Notes: generated by a model not told the origin, from the letters alone. A stretch of 64,000 nt of DNA from Salipiger profundus (GCF_001969385.1 NZ_CP014801.1:38838-102837); one strand, 5' to 3'. Numbered from the stretch's first letter, positions 8,567 to 17,672 are shown. A program made the numbers and translations.

Positions 8567-9601
8567 ATGAAACATTATGCCGGATTGGATGTCTCAGTAA
8601 AAGAAACCGCCATTTGTGTTGTCGACGACGACGGCCAAGTCTGCTCAGAAATGAAGATTGCGAGCCACCCCGAGGAGCTCTCTCTAGCCTTGAGCGGTAT
8701 CGGGGTCCATTTCGAACGGATTGGGTTGGAAGCCGGTCCGCTGTCGCAATGGTTGTTCGAAGGGCTGGCGCGCGCGGGGCTTCCGGTGATTTGTATCGAG
8801 ACACGCCACGCGAAGGCCTTCCTCAAGGCGCAGGTGAACAAGACCGACCGCAATGATGCGCGTGGGATCGCGCAGATGATGCGGGTCAACCTATACCGTC
8901 CGGTGCATGTGAAGACCCGGGAAAGCCAGCAGCGCCGAGCTCTGCTGCGAGCCCGGAAGCTCCTGCAAGAGAAGGCGATTGCTGTCGAGAATGATATTCG
9001 CGGCTTGCTGCGCAACTTCGGGCTCAAGGTCGGCATCGTTGGCAGAGGGAAGTTCGAAGCCCGCGCCTTGGAACTCATCGCGGAACTGCCGGAACTGGAG
9101 AAGGTGATCAGCGTCTTGCTCGCGGCAAGGCGCAAGCTCCGTGAGGGCTTCGCCAAACTGCACCGCGAGGTTGTGGAAATCGCGACGGGAGACGCCGTTT
9201 GCATGCGTCTGATGACAGTCCCAGGTGTTGGCGCGGTGACTTCTCTTGCCTTCGTCAGCACCATTGATATCCCGGCGCGCTTTCGAAGATCTCGAGCGGT
9301 TGGGCCGGTCTTAGGGCTGACACCGGTCCTAAAACAGTCCGGAGAAAGTCAACGCGTCGGCCGGGTATCCTTGTGTGGCGACGGAATGATGCGAGCCTTG
9401 CTGTACGAGGCCGCGCAATCCATGCTGACCAGGGTGAAGAAATGGTCATGGCTAAAAGCTTGGGCCGTGGGCGTCGCGAAGCGTAGTGGCTTCAAGAAGG
9501 CCGTCGTGGCTTTGGCGCGGCGCCTTTCGGTGATCATGCACAGGATGTGGGTCGATGGCAGCGAGTTCCGTTGGTCGCGGGAGGGAGCCATCGCAATGTG
9601 A
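8567..9601 (+). CDS. IS110 family transposase
   Basis: This 344-residue DEDD recombinase belongs to the IS110 family. The N-terminal RuvC-like part shows GLDVS with its Asp near residue 8, GLEAGPLS with its Glu, and NKTDRNDARGIA with the paired Asp near 97-100. The C-terminal part has MTVPGVGAVTSLAF and the serine-containing RVSLCGDGMMRALLYEAA. GGAGACGC precedes the ATG. The gene is full-length, so the element may be active. Related enzymes use a bridge RNA encoded beside the gene. No terminal inverted repeats are obvious, as expected for the IS110 subgroup. Confidence 0.9.
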   Translation: MKHYAGLDVSVKETAICVVDDDGQVCSEMKIASHPEELSLALSGIGVHFERIGLEAGPLSQWLFEGLARAGLPVICIETRHAKAFLKAQVNKTDRNDARGIAQMMRVNLYRPVHVKTRESQQRRALLRARKLLQEKAIAVENDIRGLLRNFGLKVGIVGRGKFEARALELIAELPELEKVISVLLAARRKLREGFAKLHREVVEIATGDAVCMRLMTVPGVGAVTSLAFVSTIDIPARFRRSRAVGPVLGLTPVLKQSGESQRVGRVSLCGDGMMRALLYEAAQSMLTRVKKWSWLKAWAVGVAKRSGFKKAVVALARRLSVIMHRMWVDGSEFRWSREGAIAM

Positions 9602-9909
9602 TCGACCCGGAAAGGATTTAGAGTTCCACCGCAGGTGGGAAGACGTCCTTCGCGGGACGATGGGTGAGGTGAGTTCGCAATGCGTCCAGTTCCGGCAGCA
9701 TCATGGCTGCCAGGCCGCGAGTCAGATTGGACCGCTTCACTCTTCTAATCCCATGATGGGAGGGCCAGCGTGCCGATCCCGAAGAGAAGCGAGGGCCCGC
9801 GAAAGACCTGAAGACCCGCCGTTGACAACTGCTCGAAGGCGCTTGACCAAAGAACGCCGAATAGAGAAGGATGCATTGATTTCGGGCGGGAGTGGGCAAA
9901 ACTTGGGGG
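9602..9909. other. Downstream flank of IS110 element, no gene seen
   Basis: I find no supported gene in this stretch. It presumably contains the right end of the IS110 element and then leads into a remnant of a different transposase on the minus strand. Confidence 0.4.
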
Positions 9910-10168
9910 TCAGGCAGCCTCCCTGCGGTATGCGCTGGTCAACCTTCCATCGAGAACGGTAGCCCGCACGATGGCAACGTGATGGGCGCCTTTGGGTGAC
10001 CATCTCATCCGTCGGCGTTTTCCCATGCGTGTGTTGCTGATGTCGTCCACGCAGCCTTCCGCTCGGGACGAAGATATCGGAAGACCATTGCGGTACCGCC
10101 AACCATAGTCGGTCAGGCTATCCATATTGTTTGCCAGATAGGTGTAGAGTTCCCGGCGGTCGTGTCCG
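9910..10168 (-). pseudogene. C-terminal remnant of an ISKra4-like transposase
   Basis: The minus strand encodes a transposase tail with YLANNMDSLTDYGWRYRNGL, PISSSRAEGCVDDISNTRM and MRWSPKGAHHVAIVRA. This pattern matches the end of ISKra4-type transposases, where a segment of the form GLPIS-SxxE-MxKxxxMRW is followed by a hydrophobic stretch. Only about 85 codons are present and there is no N-terminal part, so it is a fragment. Its upstream edge abuts a broken DUF1772 gene, which suggests the insertion truncated that gene. Confidence 0.6.
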
Positions 10169-10171
10169 ACA

Positions 10172-10435
10172 CTGATCGGGCTGGTCGGCGTGCTCTGGTT
10201 AGACTGGAGCAACAGCGCCAACCGCATCATCTGGCTCGGCGCGGCCGGCTGCTTCCTCGCTGTTTTCGCGATCACCATGGGCTATTTCGCGCCTAGCAAC
10301 ACGGCGCTTGCCGCAAAGACCATTCCTGTCGAGCAGGTTTCGGGGAAGCTCGATACCTGGCTCATGATCCACAATTTCCGCATCGTCCTCGCCATCGCCG
10401 CTTCGGCGCTCGGCGTGTTGGCGGTCAGCCGCTAG
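10172..10435 (+). pseudogene. Truncated DUF1772 membrane protein
   Basis: The frame from about 10172 reads the C-terminal half of a small DUF1772 membrane protein: a hydrophobic segment with RIIWLGAAGCFLAVFAITMG, then the conserved middle KIDTW-like KLDTWLMIHNFRIVLAI and a last membrane segment ending at 10435. Intact family members are about 150 residues; this has under 90 and begins at the junction with the transposase remnant. The gene was probably cut by that insertion. It lies just before the flavin reductase gene. Confidence 0.55.
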
Positions 10436-10447
10436 AGGCAGGCCACT

Positions 10448-11608
10448 ATGCTCAAGATTGTACACCCCGTCGCCGGCATGATCGCCATCCTCACCATCTC
10501 GACCTTTTGGCTCTCGACGGCAATTTCCGAATTGTTTCTCTCCGAAGCGGCGATCGTAGCAGTCAAGACCACTATTCCGTGGGGCTTTCTTATCCTGATC
10601 CCGGCTCTTGCGGCGACTGGCGGTTCGGGTTTCGCCTGGTCAAAGGGTCAGCGACGAGGGCTTGTCGGCACCAAGCTCAAACGTATGCCGTTCATCGCGG
10701 CGAACGGCATTCTCATCCTCATCCCGGCGGCTCTGTTTCTCGCTTCCAAGGCACGGGCGGGCGAGTTCGACACGGTGTTCTATGTCGTTCAGGCGCTCGA
10801 ACTGATCGCGGGAGCAACCAACATCACGTTGCTCGGCCTGGAAATGCGAGACGGCATGAAGCTCACCAAATGGCGGCGTGGCAGTTTTCTCAAGCGGGGC
10901 TTGTCCTACACGACCAGCCTCATCGGCAAGGAAGACGTCGCTCGCGGCACCCTCGCGGTTCACCTGAAGAAGCCGGAAGGCTTCGCCTTCAACGCCGGTC
11001 AGGCCGTCTATGTAACCTTGCCCTCGCTCGAGGAAGAGGACGGCAAAGGACGCGTGCGGACCTTTTCCATCGCTAGCGCACCGGATGACACCGATCTGGC
11101 GATCGCGACCAGACTGACGGACTCAGCCTTCAAGCGGAGCCTTGCCAGCCTACCCGCCGGATCGGCAATCGAAATAGAAGGCCCCTACGGTGATTTAACG
11201 TTGCATGACGAAACGGCGCGACGGGTGGTGTTCCTTGCGGGCGGGATAGGCATCACGCCATTTCGCAGCATGATCCGCGACGCTGTCCGCCACGCGCCCA
11301 CCCGTGACACGTATCTCTTCTACAGCAATCGAAACCCTGCCGATGCAGCGTTCCTTTCGGAGTTTGAGCAGGCTTCAGCAAACAATCCGGGCCTAAAGTT
11401 GGTGGCGACGATGACCGATGCACCTGACTGGCAAGGCGATCGCGGGTTCATCACGCGCGAAATGATCGAACGGTACGTCGGTGACATCACCAGCCCGGTC
11501 TTCTATCTCGCCGGTCCATCGGCAATGGTCGCCGCCATGGCAACCTTGCTCACGAAGGCGGGCGTTGGACCGGAAAACATCCGTGCCGAAGAGTTCACCG
11601 GATACTGA
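10448..11608 (+). CDS. Membrane-anchored FAD/NAD(P) oxidoreductase (ferredoxin reductase-like)
   Basis: This 386-residue protein has about four hydrophobic N-terminal segments (residues 1-135) followed by a ferredoxin-NADP reductase-type module. The flavin-binding motif is RTFSIASAP near residue 207, and the nucleotide site is FLAGGIGITPFRSM near 261. A C-terminal AGPSAMVAAM and EEFTGY end the family fold. It probably passes electrons from NAD(P)H to a membrane or soluble acceptor. The broken DUF1772 gene just upstream was probably its operon partner. The physiological acceptor cannot be told from sequence. Confidence 0.8.
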   Translation: MLKIVHPVAGMIAILTISTFWLSTAISELFLSEAAIVAVKTTIPWGFLILIPALAATGGSGFAWSKGQRRGLVGTKLKRMPFIAANGILILIPAALFLASKARAGEFDTVFYVVQALELIAGATNITLLGLEMRDGMKLTKWRRGSFLKRGLSYTTSLIGKEDVARGTLAVHLKKPEGFAFNAGQAVYVTLPSLEEEDGKGRVRTFSIASAPDDTDLAIATRLTDSAFKRSLASLPAGSAIEIEGPYGDLTLHDETARRVVFLAGGIGITPFRSMIRDAVRHAPTRDTYLFYSNRNPADAAFLSEFEQASANNPGLKLVATMTDAPDWQGDRGFITREMIERYVGDITSPVFYLAGPSAMVAAMATLLTKAGVGPENIRAEEFTGY

Positions 11609-11989
11609 AGCAGGTAAGTCGACCCCAGACCCTTTGCCCGCACCGTGTCGCGGGCTGGTTCGCACTTCGGATCGCCGCTAACAGATCTAGTTACATTAGA
11701 GTCTGCGCCCCTCACCGATACGAGCGGATGCACGCCCCGTGCCCTCGGGAGTCAATCGGCCTTTTAGTTGCGGTTCTTCGTCAAGCCTGCTTTTGTCCGT
11801 GCCGGGGTCATGGTCCTTTTCGAGGTCATAGCCTCATGTTGATGTTCGGGTCGGGTGCCTTCAACTTACGCAACGCAGGTGCTTTTCTGGCCTGCAGCCG
11901 ATTGAACGCGGTCGCCGCAACCACCGTCCCGGCGGGACATCACAGGCTTGGTGTCAGGCCTGCAATCTCGGGGTCGGGTCAAGCGTCAG
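11609..11989. other. Intergenic region next to a decayed IS110 copy, no gene seen
   Basis: No supported gene lies here. The stretch probably contains the downstream flank of the decayed minus-strand IS110 transposase that ends at 11990. The long plus-strand frame through it lacks any recognisable protein until the helicase fragment begins near 12597. Confidence 0.5.
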
Positions 11990-12596
11990 TCATGCAGGTA
12001 GCTCTTTCCCCCATTCAAAGACCGTCCCGTCGACCCAGACGCAGTGGAGGATCACAGCCAACTTCCGGGCGACAGCGAACTGCGCCTTCTTCATCCCGTT
12101 GCGCTTGGCAAGGCGAAGGCCCCAAGTTTTCAGTGCACACCATCTCTTTGTCCGGTGTAGCAGGACACTGGCCGCCTCGAAGAGATAGGTTCGAAGCAGC
12201 CGGTCTCCCCATCGCGATACGCGGCCGTTGGTGTCATTTTGGCCGGATTGCTTGCGGCGAGGAGCCAGACCGAGGCAGGCGTCGACCGTCGCCGCACTTC
12301 GGAATCGCGAGGGTCGTCGATCGTATGGCGGAACATAAGCGCCGTCACTACGCCGATGCCTGGAACCGTCATGAGCCGTCGGGTAGATTCGTCTTCCCGT
12401 GCGAGTTGGCGCACCCTCCGATCAAGCCCGTCCAGTTCGCCACACACATTCGCATGGACGGAGATCAGCGGCAGCAGCACTGGCCGAAGGATATGTCCTT
12501 CGCCCGACAGTTCCTCCACCCGGCGCCGGAACTTCCCGCCGATCGAGCGAGGAATGATCCGGCCGCACTCCTTCAGCATGGCGCGCATCTTCTAGC
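11990..12596 (-). pseudogene. IS110 family transposase remnant, frameshifted
   Basis: The minus strand holds the C-terminal half of an IS110 transposase with [20 protein letters not shown]. After that the frame must shift near 12280 to keep homology: the shifted frame reads [13 protein letters not shown] and ends EWGKELPA at 11990. The catalytic N-terminal half is missing. The upstream edge at about 12596 touches a truncated helicase gene read on the other strand, so this element or a deletion started by it probably removed the first two thirds of that gene. Confidence 0.7.
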
Positions 12597-13677
12597 AGGC
12601 AAGATCGAGGCCTGCTCCTACGCCAGGTTTCAGGAGATGACCGGGCTGACGCTTGATGAGGCGGATGGCACCATGAAAGAAAACCTGCCGCCGATCCAGC
12701 AGTTCCTGAACCGCTGTCTTGCGCTCCGCATCGACATGCAGGATGCGATTTTTGAGGCCTTCGGCGGGTTCCTTTCGGCCATCATCGAGGATGCGCGTCA
12801 GGCGGGCACGCTCGATGTGGGCCTTGAGACGCTTAAGGCCGAGAAATTCGTGATCTCCGACCGGAAGGTCATCTTCGAGCATGAGGCGACGGGTGCGACG
12901 GCCACCGCGCTGACGGTCGAGCGGACCGATCGCAATGATCCGCTCAACCTGCCCCGCGTCAAAGCCATCTGCGCTGATACCAAAGGCGCGACGCTCTGTT
13001 GGAACAAGACCTCCAAACGCGCGGCGCTGATGGTGAAGGCGCCGGCCTTCATGGATGAGGACGGTGTGCCGATCCTGAGGGTGAAGCTCCTGCGGCCCAT
13101 GGCGACCGAAATCCTTGCGCTTTCCGAGTTCTCGAAATCACACTGGGAAGGGGTCGACGATGCGATGTTCGACCAGCTCTGGCAGGCCGAGGTCGATGCG
13201 GTGCCGGAGTTCACCACCTCCAAGATCACGCTGATCTGCGGTCTCCTTCTGCCGATCTGGGACCGGCTGCCCGCCGACAACATGCGCATCTACCGACTTC
13301 AGACCGAAGACGGGGAGCGCGCCATCGGACGTCTGGTCAGCCAGGAGCAGCTTCTGAACGTCTATGCGCGGCTTGGGCTCGATTGCCAGATGGATATGAC
13401 GCCCCAGGAGGTCTTTGCTGCGGTGATCGACGGGAAGACGACCCTCAGCCTTCTTGGCGGTTACAAGTTGCGCCGGTCGCTGGTCATGGGACAGCCGAGG
13501 CTTGAACTCACTGGCGCGTCGGGCGTGGCCCTGCCCGCATTGAAGGCCTTGGGCTGCTTCACCGAAGTGATCCAGTGGAAAACGCGGGTGTTCATCCCGG
13601 TGGATGGCATCGATGTGCTCGCGTGCGTGCTCGCCGAGCATCCGGTTGGCGCCAGCGGTGCCGATGCCGCCGCATGA
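12597..13677 (+). pseudogene. C-terminal fragment of a Strawberry-notch-like helicase
   Basis: These 359 codons match the last third of the 1419-residue helicase encoded at 53353-57612. Shared landmarks include LPPIQQFLNR against LPPIQRFLNR, ARAAGTLD-like ARQAGTLDVGLETL, LLLPIWDRLP against LLLPIWKDIP, and ALGCFTEV near the end. The methylase part, the ATPase motor and the start codon are absent. The break coincides with the IS110 remnant. The 3' end is intact and overlaps the next gene by ATGA at 13674-13677, so the original operon order is still visible. Confidence 0.8.
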
Positions 13678-14741
13678 GCGCGCGGCGCAGCATCGCAGAC
13701 CTCTCGGCCGATCTGGCAGACCGTGCCGAGAGTTTCTGCCGCCAGTATTTCCCCGAAGGACGCAAGCAGGGCAATTATTGGCAAGTCGGCGACACCTCGG
13801 GCGCCAAGGGTCAGAGCCTTGCCATCCGTCTTCAAGCTCAAGGTGGGCGCAAGGCCGGGTCCTGGCAAGATTTCGCGACGGGTGAATACGGCGACTTGAT
13901 CGACCTGCTGCATGAACGGCTTGGGTCGGTCACGCTCAAAGAGACGCTGAGGGAGGCCCGGTCTTTCCTCGGCGAGGCCCCCTGCCCTGTCGTACCTCGT
14001 GAAACCCAAAGGGCTGAGCGCCCGGATGCAGCCCCCAGCAAACGCATCGCTCAGGCACGCAAACTCTTTGCCGCAGGCAAGCCGGTGCTTGGCACCTTGG
14101 CCGCCACCTATCTGCAGGGGCGCGGGATAACACGGCTTGGACCTGCCCTGCGCTATCACCCCCGGGTTTTTTTGTGGCAAGGCGAGGACGACTCCGATCT
14201 GCCGCAAAAGGCCCCTGCCCTGCTCGCGAAGATCACTGACGATCGGGGCCAGATCACCGGATGCGCAAGGGTCTATCTCGACCCGTCCACCGGCGGTCTG
14301 GCCGCGATCGAGAGCCCGAAACGGATCCTCGGGCAGCTTCACGGCCATGCCATCCGCTTCTGGTCCGGCTCACCTCGCAGCGATCTCATCGTCGGCGAAG
14401 GGCTCGAGAACACCCTCTCGGTTGGCACCGCTCTCCCGGAGTTCGATCTCGCCTCCTGTCTCACCGCCACCCATCTCGGGCTCTTCATCCCGCCACCGGG
14501 GGTCAAGCGCATTTGGATCGCGCGGGATAACGATGAAGCTGGCCGTAACGCATCCATGAGATTGCGTAACCAGCTGGAATCGCTAGATATTGCCTGTGGT
14601 GAACTCGTGTCGACCATGGGGGATTTCAACGACGATTTGCGGGCATTTTGCCAAAGATGCGCTGCGCCTGTCCCTGCTCAAGGCCATGAAGGCGCAAGGT
14701 CTGGAGATCGAGGACGGGTGAGCGCCTGTCTCCACTCGTGA
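13674..14741 (+). CDS. Toprim-domain plasmid primase-like protein, C-terminus frameshifted
   Basis: This protein of the DUF7146/Toprim type probably acts on plasmid DNA as a primase-like enzyme. The N-terminal part (residues 1-110) precedes a central region with YLQGRGI near 143. The Toprim core shows VGEGLENTLSVG with the catalytic Glu near 246 and WIARDNDEAGRNA near 283. After GDFNDDLRAF the frame runs into unrelated residues. Removing one T from the TTTT run at 14646-14649 restores AKDALRLSLLKAMKAQGLEI and a stop at 14721. So the last 30 codons are probably altered by a one-base insertion or a sequencing error. The start overlaps the helicase stop (ATGA). Confidence 0.8.
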   Translation: MSARRSIADLSADLADRAESFCRQYFPEGRKQGNYWQVGDTSGAKGQSLAIRLQAQGGRKAGSWQDFATGEYGDLIDLLHERLGSVTLKETLREARSFLGEAPCPVVPRETQRAERPDAAPSKRIAQARKLFAAGKPVLGTLAATYLQGRGITRLGPALRYHPRVFLWQGEDDSDLPQKAPALLAKITDDRGQITGCARVYLDPSTGGLAAIESPKRILGQLHGHAIRFWSGSPRSDLIVGEGLENTLSVGTALPEFDLASCLTATHLGLFIPPPGVKRIWIARDNDEAGRNASMRLRNQLESLDIACGELVSTMGDFNDDLRAFCQRCAAPVPAQGHEGARSGDRGRVSACLHS

Positions 14742-15021
14742 TGGCTGAGGGGGCAAAGGTTCCGCGGGCTCGATCTGATCCCGTTTGGATAAGGGGAGCG
14801 ATGGACCAGCGGGTCGGGGCTGAGCGCCCCTCGCCCGGGCAGCAATGCGCCCGCTACCCGGAAAATTCCCCTGCCCCTTCGGGTCATTCCTCGCGGGACC
14901 AATTTTCCGGTCCGGGTCACATTCTCCGCTTCGCTCCGATCCTGACGGATGCGGCCCGGTCGCCGCCGGTCCTGACATCGCCCCATCCAAATCGGGTCAG
15001 ATCAATCAGAGGAACCAGACC
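14742..15021. other. Intergenic leader with inverted repeat
   Basis: No gene is seen between the primase and the DUF2493 gene. The region contains a perfect 10-base inverted repeat, CCGGAAAATT at 14858-14867 and AATTTTCCGG at 14901-14910, which could form a hairpin with a GC-rich loop or be an operator. Candidate ribosome site GAGGAACC precedes the next ATG. Confidence 0.5.
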
Positions 15022-15933
15022 ATGCCCCATCAGACAGACATCCAAGAGGAAACCGGCGTGACCTCCGCCATCCTCGACCACTTGACACTTCATGGCGCAA
15101 CGCCCGGGCCCGGCGACACCGATCATCGCCCCCTGCCCCAACCCGATGAGGTTGAGCTCGCGATGGCGACGCTTTTTGAGACCACCATCGGCCTCCTCAC
15201 GGGCAGCCAGTTGGAAGACACTCTCGAAGAGATGCTCTGGTCCCTGACCTCGATTTTCCATCGCCGGCTCACCCATATCCAGAAGCTTCTCGATGACAAC
15301 GAATTCGAGGTCCGGGAAAGCCTCGCTATCCAGGACGGCTCCGAGGTCGCCTCGGTCGAACTCGAGCGCCTCCAGATGATCGGGTTGAAGCTCTGGGACC
15401 ATCGTGACGCCTTCGAGCAGATGCGCGATCTGGCCGTGGACCACTTCTCGGCTGCCACCGGCTCGCCTTGGCTGCCCCGTACCGGGTCCAAGGTCTCGCA
15501 TCGCGGCCTCACCTCCGCCGTGGTGGACAGCCGGGCCTATCTTTCGGCCAAGCGCCGCAAGGAGACAGAAGTGCATTGCCCCGAAGGCACGCGGATCGCT
15601 TTTTCAGGCGGGGACTATCAGGCTTACGATCTGATCTGGTCCGTCCTCGATGCCACCCACGCGAAATACCCCGACATGGTGCTTCTGCACCGCGGCACGC
15701 CCAAAGGTGCCGAGATGATCGCCGCCCGCTGGGCAGATACGCGCGGTGTCACTCAGGTGGTTTTCAAACCCGACTGGAAGAGCCACGGCAAGGCCGCTCC
15801 CTTCAAGCGCAACGACAAGATGCTCGAGACCATGCCCCAAGGGCTGATCGCCACCCCCGGTTCGGGCATCACCGAGAACATCGTCGACAAGGCCCGCAAG
15901 CTCGGGATCCGGATCAAGAGGATTGGGGCTTAG
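15022..15933 (+). CDS. DUF2493 (SLOG-like) plasmid protein
   Basis: This 303-residue protein has a helical N-terminal region (residues 1-190) and a C-terminal DUF2493 domain of the SLOG/Rossmann-like type from about 205, with RIAFSGGDYQAYDLIWSVLD, MVLLHRGTPKGAEMIAARWA and VVFKPDWKSHGKAAPFKRND. GLIATPGSGITENIVDKARK closes the fold. Such domains are thought to bind nucleotides or nucleotide-derived ligands. A paralogue begins at 63376 in the second backbone block. I chose ATG 15022, preceded by GAGGAACC. The exact role on plasmids is not known. Confidence 0.78.
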   Translation: MPHQTDIQEETGVTSAILDHLTLHGATPGPGDTDHRPLPQPDEVELAMATLFETTIGLLTGSQLEDTLEEMLWSLTSIFHRRLTHIQKLLDDNEFEVRESLAIQDGSEVASVELERLQMIGLKLWDHRDAFEQMRDLAVDHFSAATGSPWLPRTGSKVSHRGLTSAVVDSRAYLSAKRRKETEVHCPEGTRIAFSGGDYQAYDLIWSVLDATHAKYPDMVLLHRGTPKGAEMIAARWADTRGVTQVVFKPDWKSHGKAAPFKRNDKMLETMPQGLIATPGSGITENIVDKARKLGIRIKRIGA

Positions 15934-15941
15934 GCCCCGGT

Positions 15942-16235
15942 TCACGTGCCGCGTAATAGATCCTGCACGACAGAAGGCTTCTTTGCGATCAGTGCCAGCA
16001 GAACCTGTGCCGGGCCTGTCGGGTGTCGGCGCCCGTGTTCCCAGTTCAGCAGCGTGCCTTTCGCGACGCCAATGCTCCTGGCGAACTCCGCCTGGGACAG
16101 GCCAGTCCGTTGCCGAACTTCGGCGACATCGACCTCAGCAACGGAAACTTCATGGACCTTCGCGCCGGCCACGTCGCCATCTGCGAAGGCCAGCGCCTCT
16201 TCCAGCCCCTTGGTGATGGATTCGAATGCACTCAT
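15942..16235 (-). CDS. HTH antitoxin of a HigBA-like pair
   Basis: This 97-residue protein has a Xre-type helix-turn-helix in residues 40-90: VRQRTGLSQAEFARSIGVAK then GTLLNWEHGRRHPTGPA. That arrangement is typical of HigA-2/NadS antitoxins placed after their toxin. The start overlaps the toxin stop (ATGA at 16232-16235). It should neutralise the toxin and repress the pair by binding upstream of it. The pair would stabilise the plasmid. Confidence 0.85.
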   Translation of the reverse strand: MSAFESITKGLEEALAFADGDVAGAKVHEVSVAEVDVAEVRQRTGLSQAEFARSIGVAKGTLLNWEHGRRHPTGPAQVLLALIAKKPSVVQDLLRGT

Positions 16236-16573
16236 GTTGCGTCTCCATATTTCGCGACAAGCGCCTTGCTCATCTCTACTGCCGCGGCCTGTTCGGTCTT
16301 TGACAGGTTGGCTTTCTCATTCTTGGCAAAGACCGTAATCAGGAAAATCGGCATATGGGTCCCGCCAAAGGCATACACCGTCCTGAAGCCGCCGCTTTTT
16401 CCGCCCCCCTCTCTCGGGATGCGGACCTTTCGCAATCCGCCACCAAGAGAGATGCCCGCTTGCGGATTGGCGGCAATGAAGCTGATCGCAGCCTCGCGCT
16501 CCTGGTCCGACATGATGGCCTTGGCGCGCCTCTGAAATTCGGGCAGTTCGACCACTGTTTGCAATCGTGTCAT
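16232..16573 (-). CDS. RelE/HigB-like toxin
   Basis: This 113-residue toxin-like protein has the RelE-family layout: an N-terminal helix with PEFQRRAKAIMS, then GGLRKVRIPREGGGKSGGFR and TVYAF, followed by MPIFLITVFAKNEKANLSKTE. That last segment is diagnostic of the HigB-2 type, whose members cleave mRNA on the ribosome. I chose ATG 16573; ATG 16585 is an alternative. It is the first gene of a two-gene minus-strand operon with its HTH antitoxin. Confidence 0.85.
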   Translation of the reverse strand: MTRLQTVVELPEFQRRAKAIMSDQEREAAISFIAANPQAGISLGGGLRKVRIPREGGGKSGGFRTVYAFGGTHMPIFLITVFAKNEKANLSKTEQAAAVEMSKALVAKYGDAT

Positions 16574-16585
16574 CGTCAGTTCCAT

Positions 16586-17213
16586 ATAGGTTTTCGCGGC
16601 GTATGTGTCAATGACGTATAGTATGCGCACTGGAAGGGCAAGTTGGCAACTGATGCCGGAGCTAGGCAGCAGTATGCTCTGTCCGTTGGTAGCGGCGGTC
16701 CTTGACCAAATATCTTTTCGCATGTTCTGACCGAACCAACTAGCCGGGCTGTCATTTAGGACTATTGGATGGTTGCGGTGTCTCGCGGCGACCCGGCCTT
16801 TCGTTCCACGCTCTGTTCGCCTGGAGCACTCCTCCGCATCGTGGCGCTTCAGCAAAGACAATCGGCGCGGTAGTGATCCTGGGGGATGCGGTATTGACAT
16901 CTGCTCTGTGTCTTACCTCCGGTGAGTTCGAAGGGAGCCATGGCCCTCGCGGCATCTCCATCGTTTTTTCACCCTGGTTCCTTCGCGGCTACTGCACTTC
17001 TCCGGTTGTCTGAGTTGCATGACATGCTGGTCGCAGCTGTCGTCCCGTCCACAAAGGTTGTCACCGATCTTTTTCCCCTGACCCTGCGGGTCATTCCGCG
17101 CGCAGCAAAAAGACCGGCGCCTGCCCCTCTCCGCTACGCTTCGCCTTCGGTGTGGCCGGGCCTTGGCCAGCTGCAAGGTGACCATCATTGCAACGCAAAC
17201 AAGGAGAAGAGCA
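16586..17213. other. Long intergenic stretch, no gene supported
   Basis: More than 600 bases separate the toxin gene from the DUF736 gene. Frames here are short, disagree in codon use with the neighbours and match nothing I recognise. The part just before 17214 is probably the DUF736 leader, ending in AAGGAGAAG. The part next to 16586 should hold the toxin-antitoxin promoter. Confidence 0.5.
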
Positions 17214-17552
17214 ATGACCACCAACTGCATCAAATTCACCAGCGCCGACATCGAAACCGCCAAGGGCATCGGCTCCATCTCGACCCTGACCTTCGACCTC
17301 GACATCATGGTCGAACCCGTCGCGAGCGCGAACCCGATGGCCCCCACGCACCGTGTCCTCGGCCGCTCCCCGCGCGGCAAGCTGGTCGAGTGCGGCGGCA
17401 TCTGGAAGAAGCAGAACAAGGAGACCGGCGCCGACTACTACACGCTGACCATCCGCGACCACGGCTTCAACGCCAACCTCGGCAAGGCCGCGAACCAGGA
17501 CGATCTGTCCCTGCAGGCCGTCATCCCCTGGCGGCCGAAAGACGCCGCGTGA
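17214..17552 (+). CDS. DUF736 family plasmid protein
   Basis: This 112-residue protein belongs to a group I relate to DUF736, small proteins common on alphaproteobacterial plasmids. The C-terminal segment GIWKKQNKETGADYYTLTIR resembles the DUF736 core, where a W-x-K pattern precedes Y-x-x-L-x. An AAGGAGAAG site lies just upstream of ATG 17214. A double-domain relative is encoded at 59321-60049. Function is unknown; expression near the replication region suggests a maintenance or transfer role. Family assignment is moderate. Confidence 0.6.
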   Translation: MTTNCIKFTSADIETAKGIGSISTLTFDLDIMVEPVASANPMAPTHRVLGRSPRGKLVECGGIWKKQNKETGADYYTLTIRDHGFNANLGKAANQDDLSLQAVIPWRPKDAA

Positions 17553-17587
17553 GCGAAGGGTTGGCAGGGGTTCGCCTCTGCCAAACC

Positions 17588-17603
17588 GTTTACAGTTGTA
17601 AAC
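17588..17603. promoter_or_regulatory. parS: parS-like partition site 1
   Basis: The 16-base sequence GTTTACAGTTGTAAAC is a near-perfect palindrome upstream of repA. It fits the repABC parS pattern GTT-N2-C-N4-G-N2-AAC apart from the central base. Two further copies lie in repB. RepB should bind here. Confidence 0.75.
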
Positions 17604-17672
17604 TCCAGGGCAAGCGCGAACCGCGCATGTAGTCTCTTCCTGCTTCAATAGACACTATATAGAGGAAAAATC

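Noticed and set aside
11728..12596. Long plus-strand frame running into the helicase fragment
   Set aside because: The translated part before 12597 is rich in Arg, Pro and Ser with no family pattern, while the opposite strand there encodes an IS110 transposase remnant. Only the part from about 12597 is real.
16586..17213. Small frames on both strands between toxin and DUF736 genes
   Set aside because: They lack ribosome sites, do not resemble families and overlap each other.
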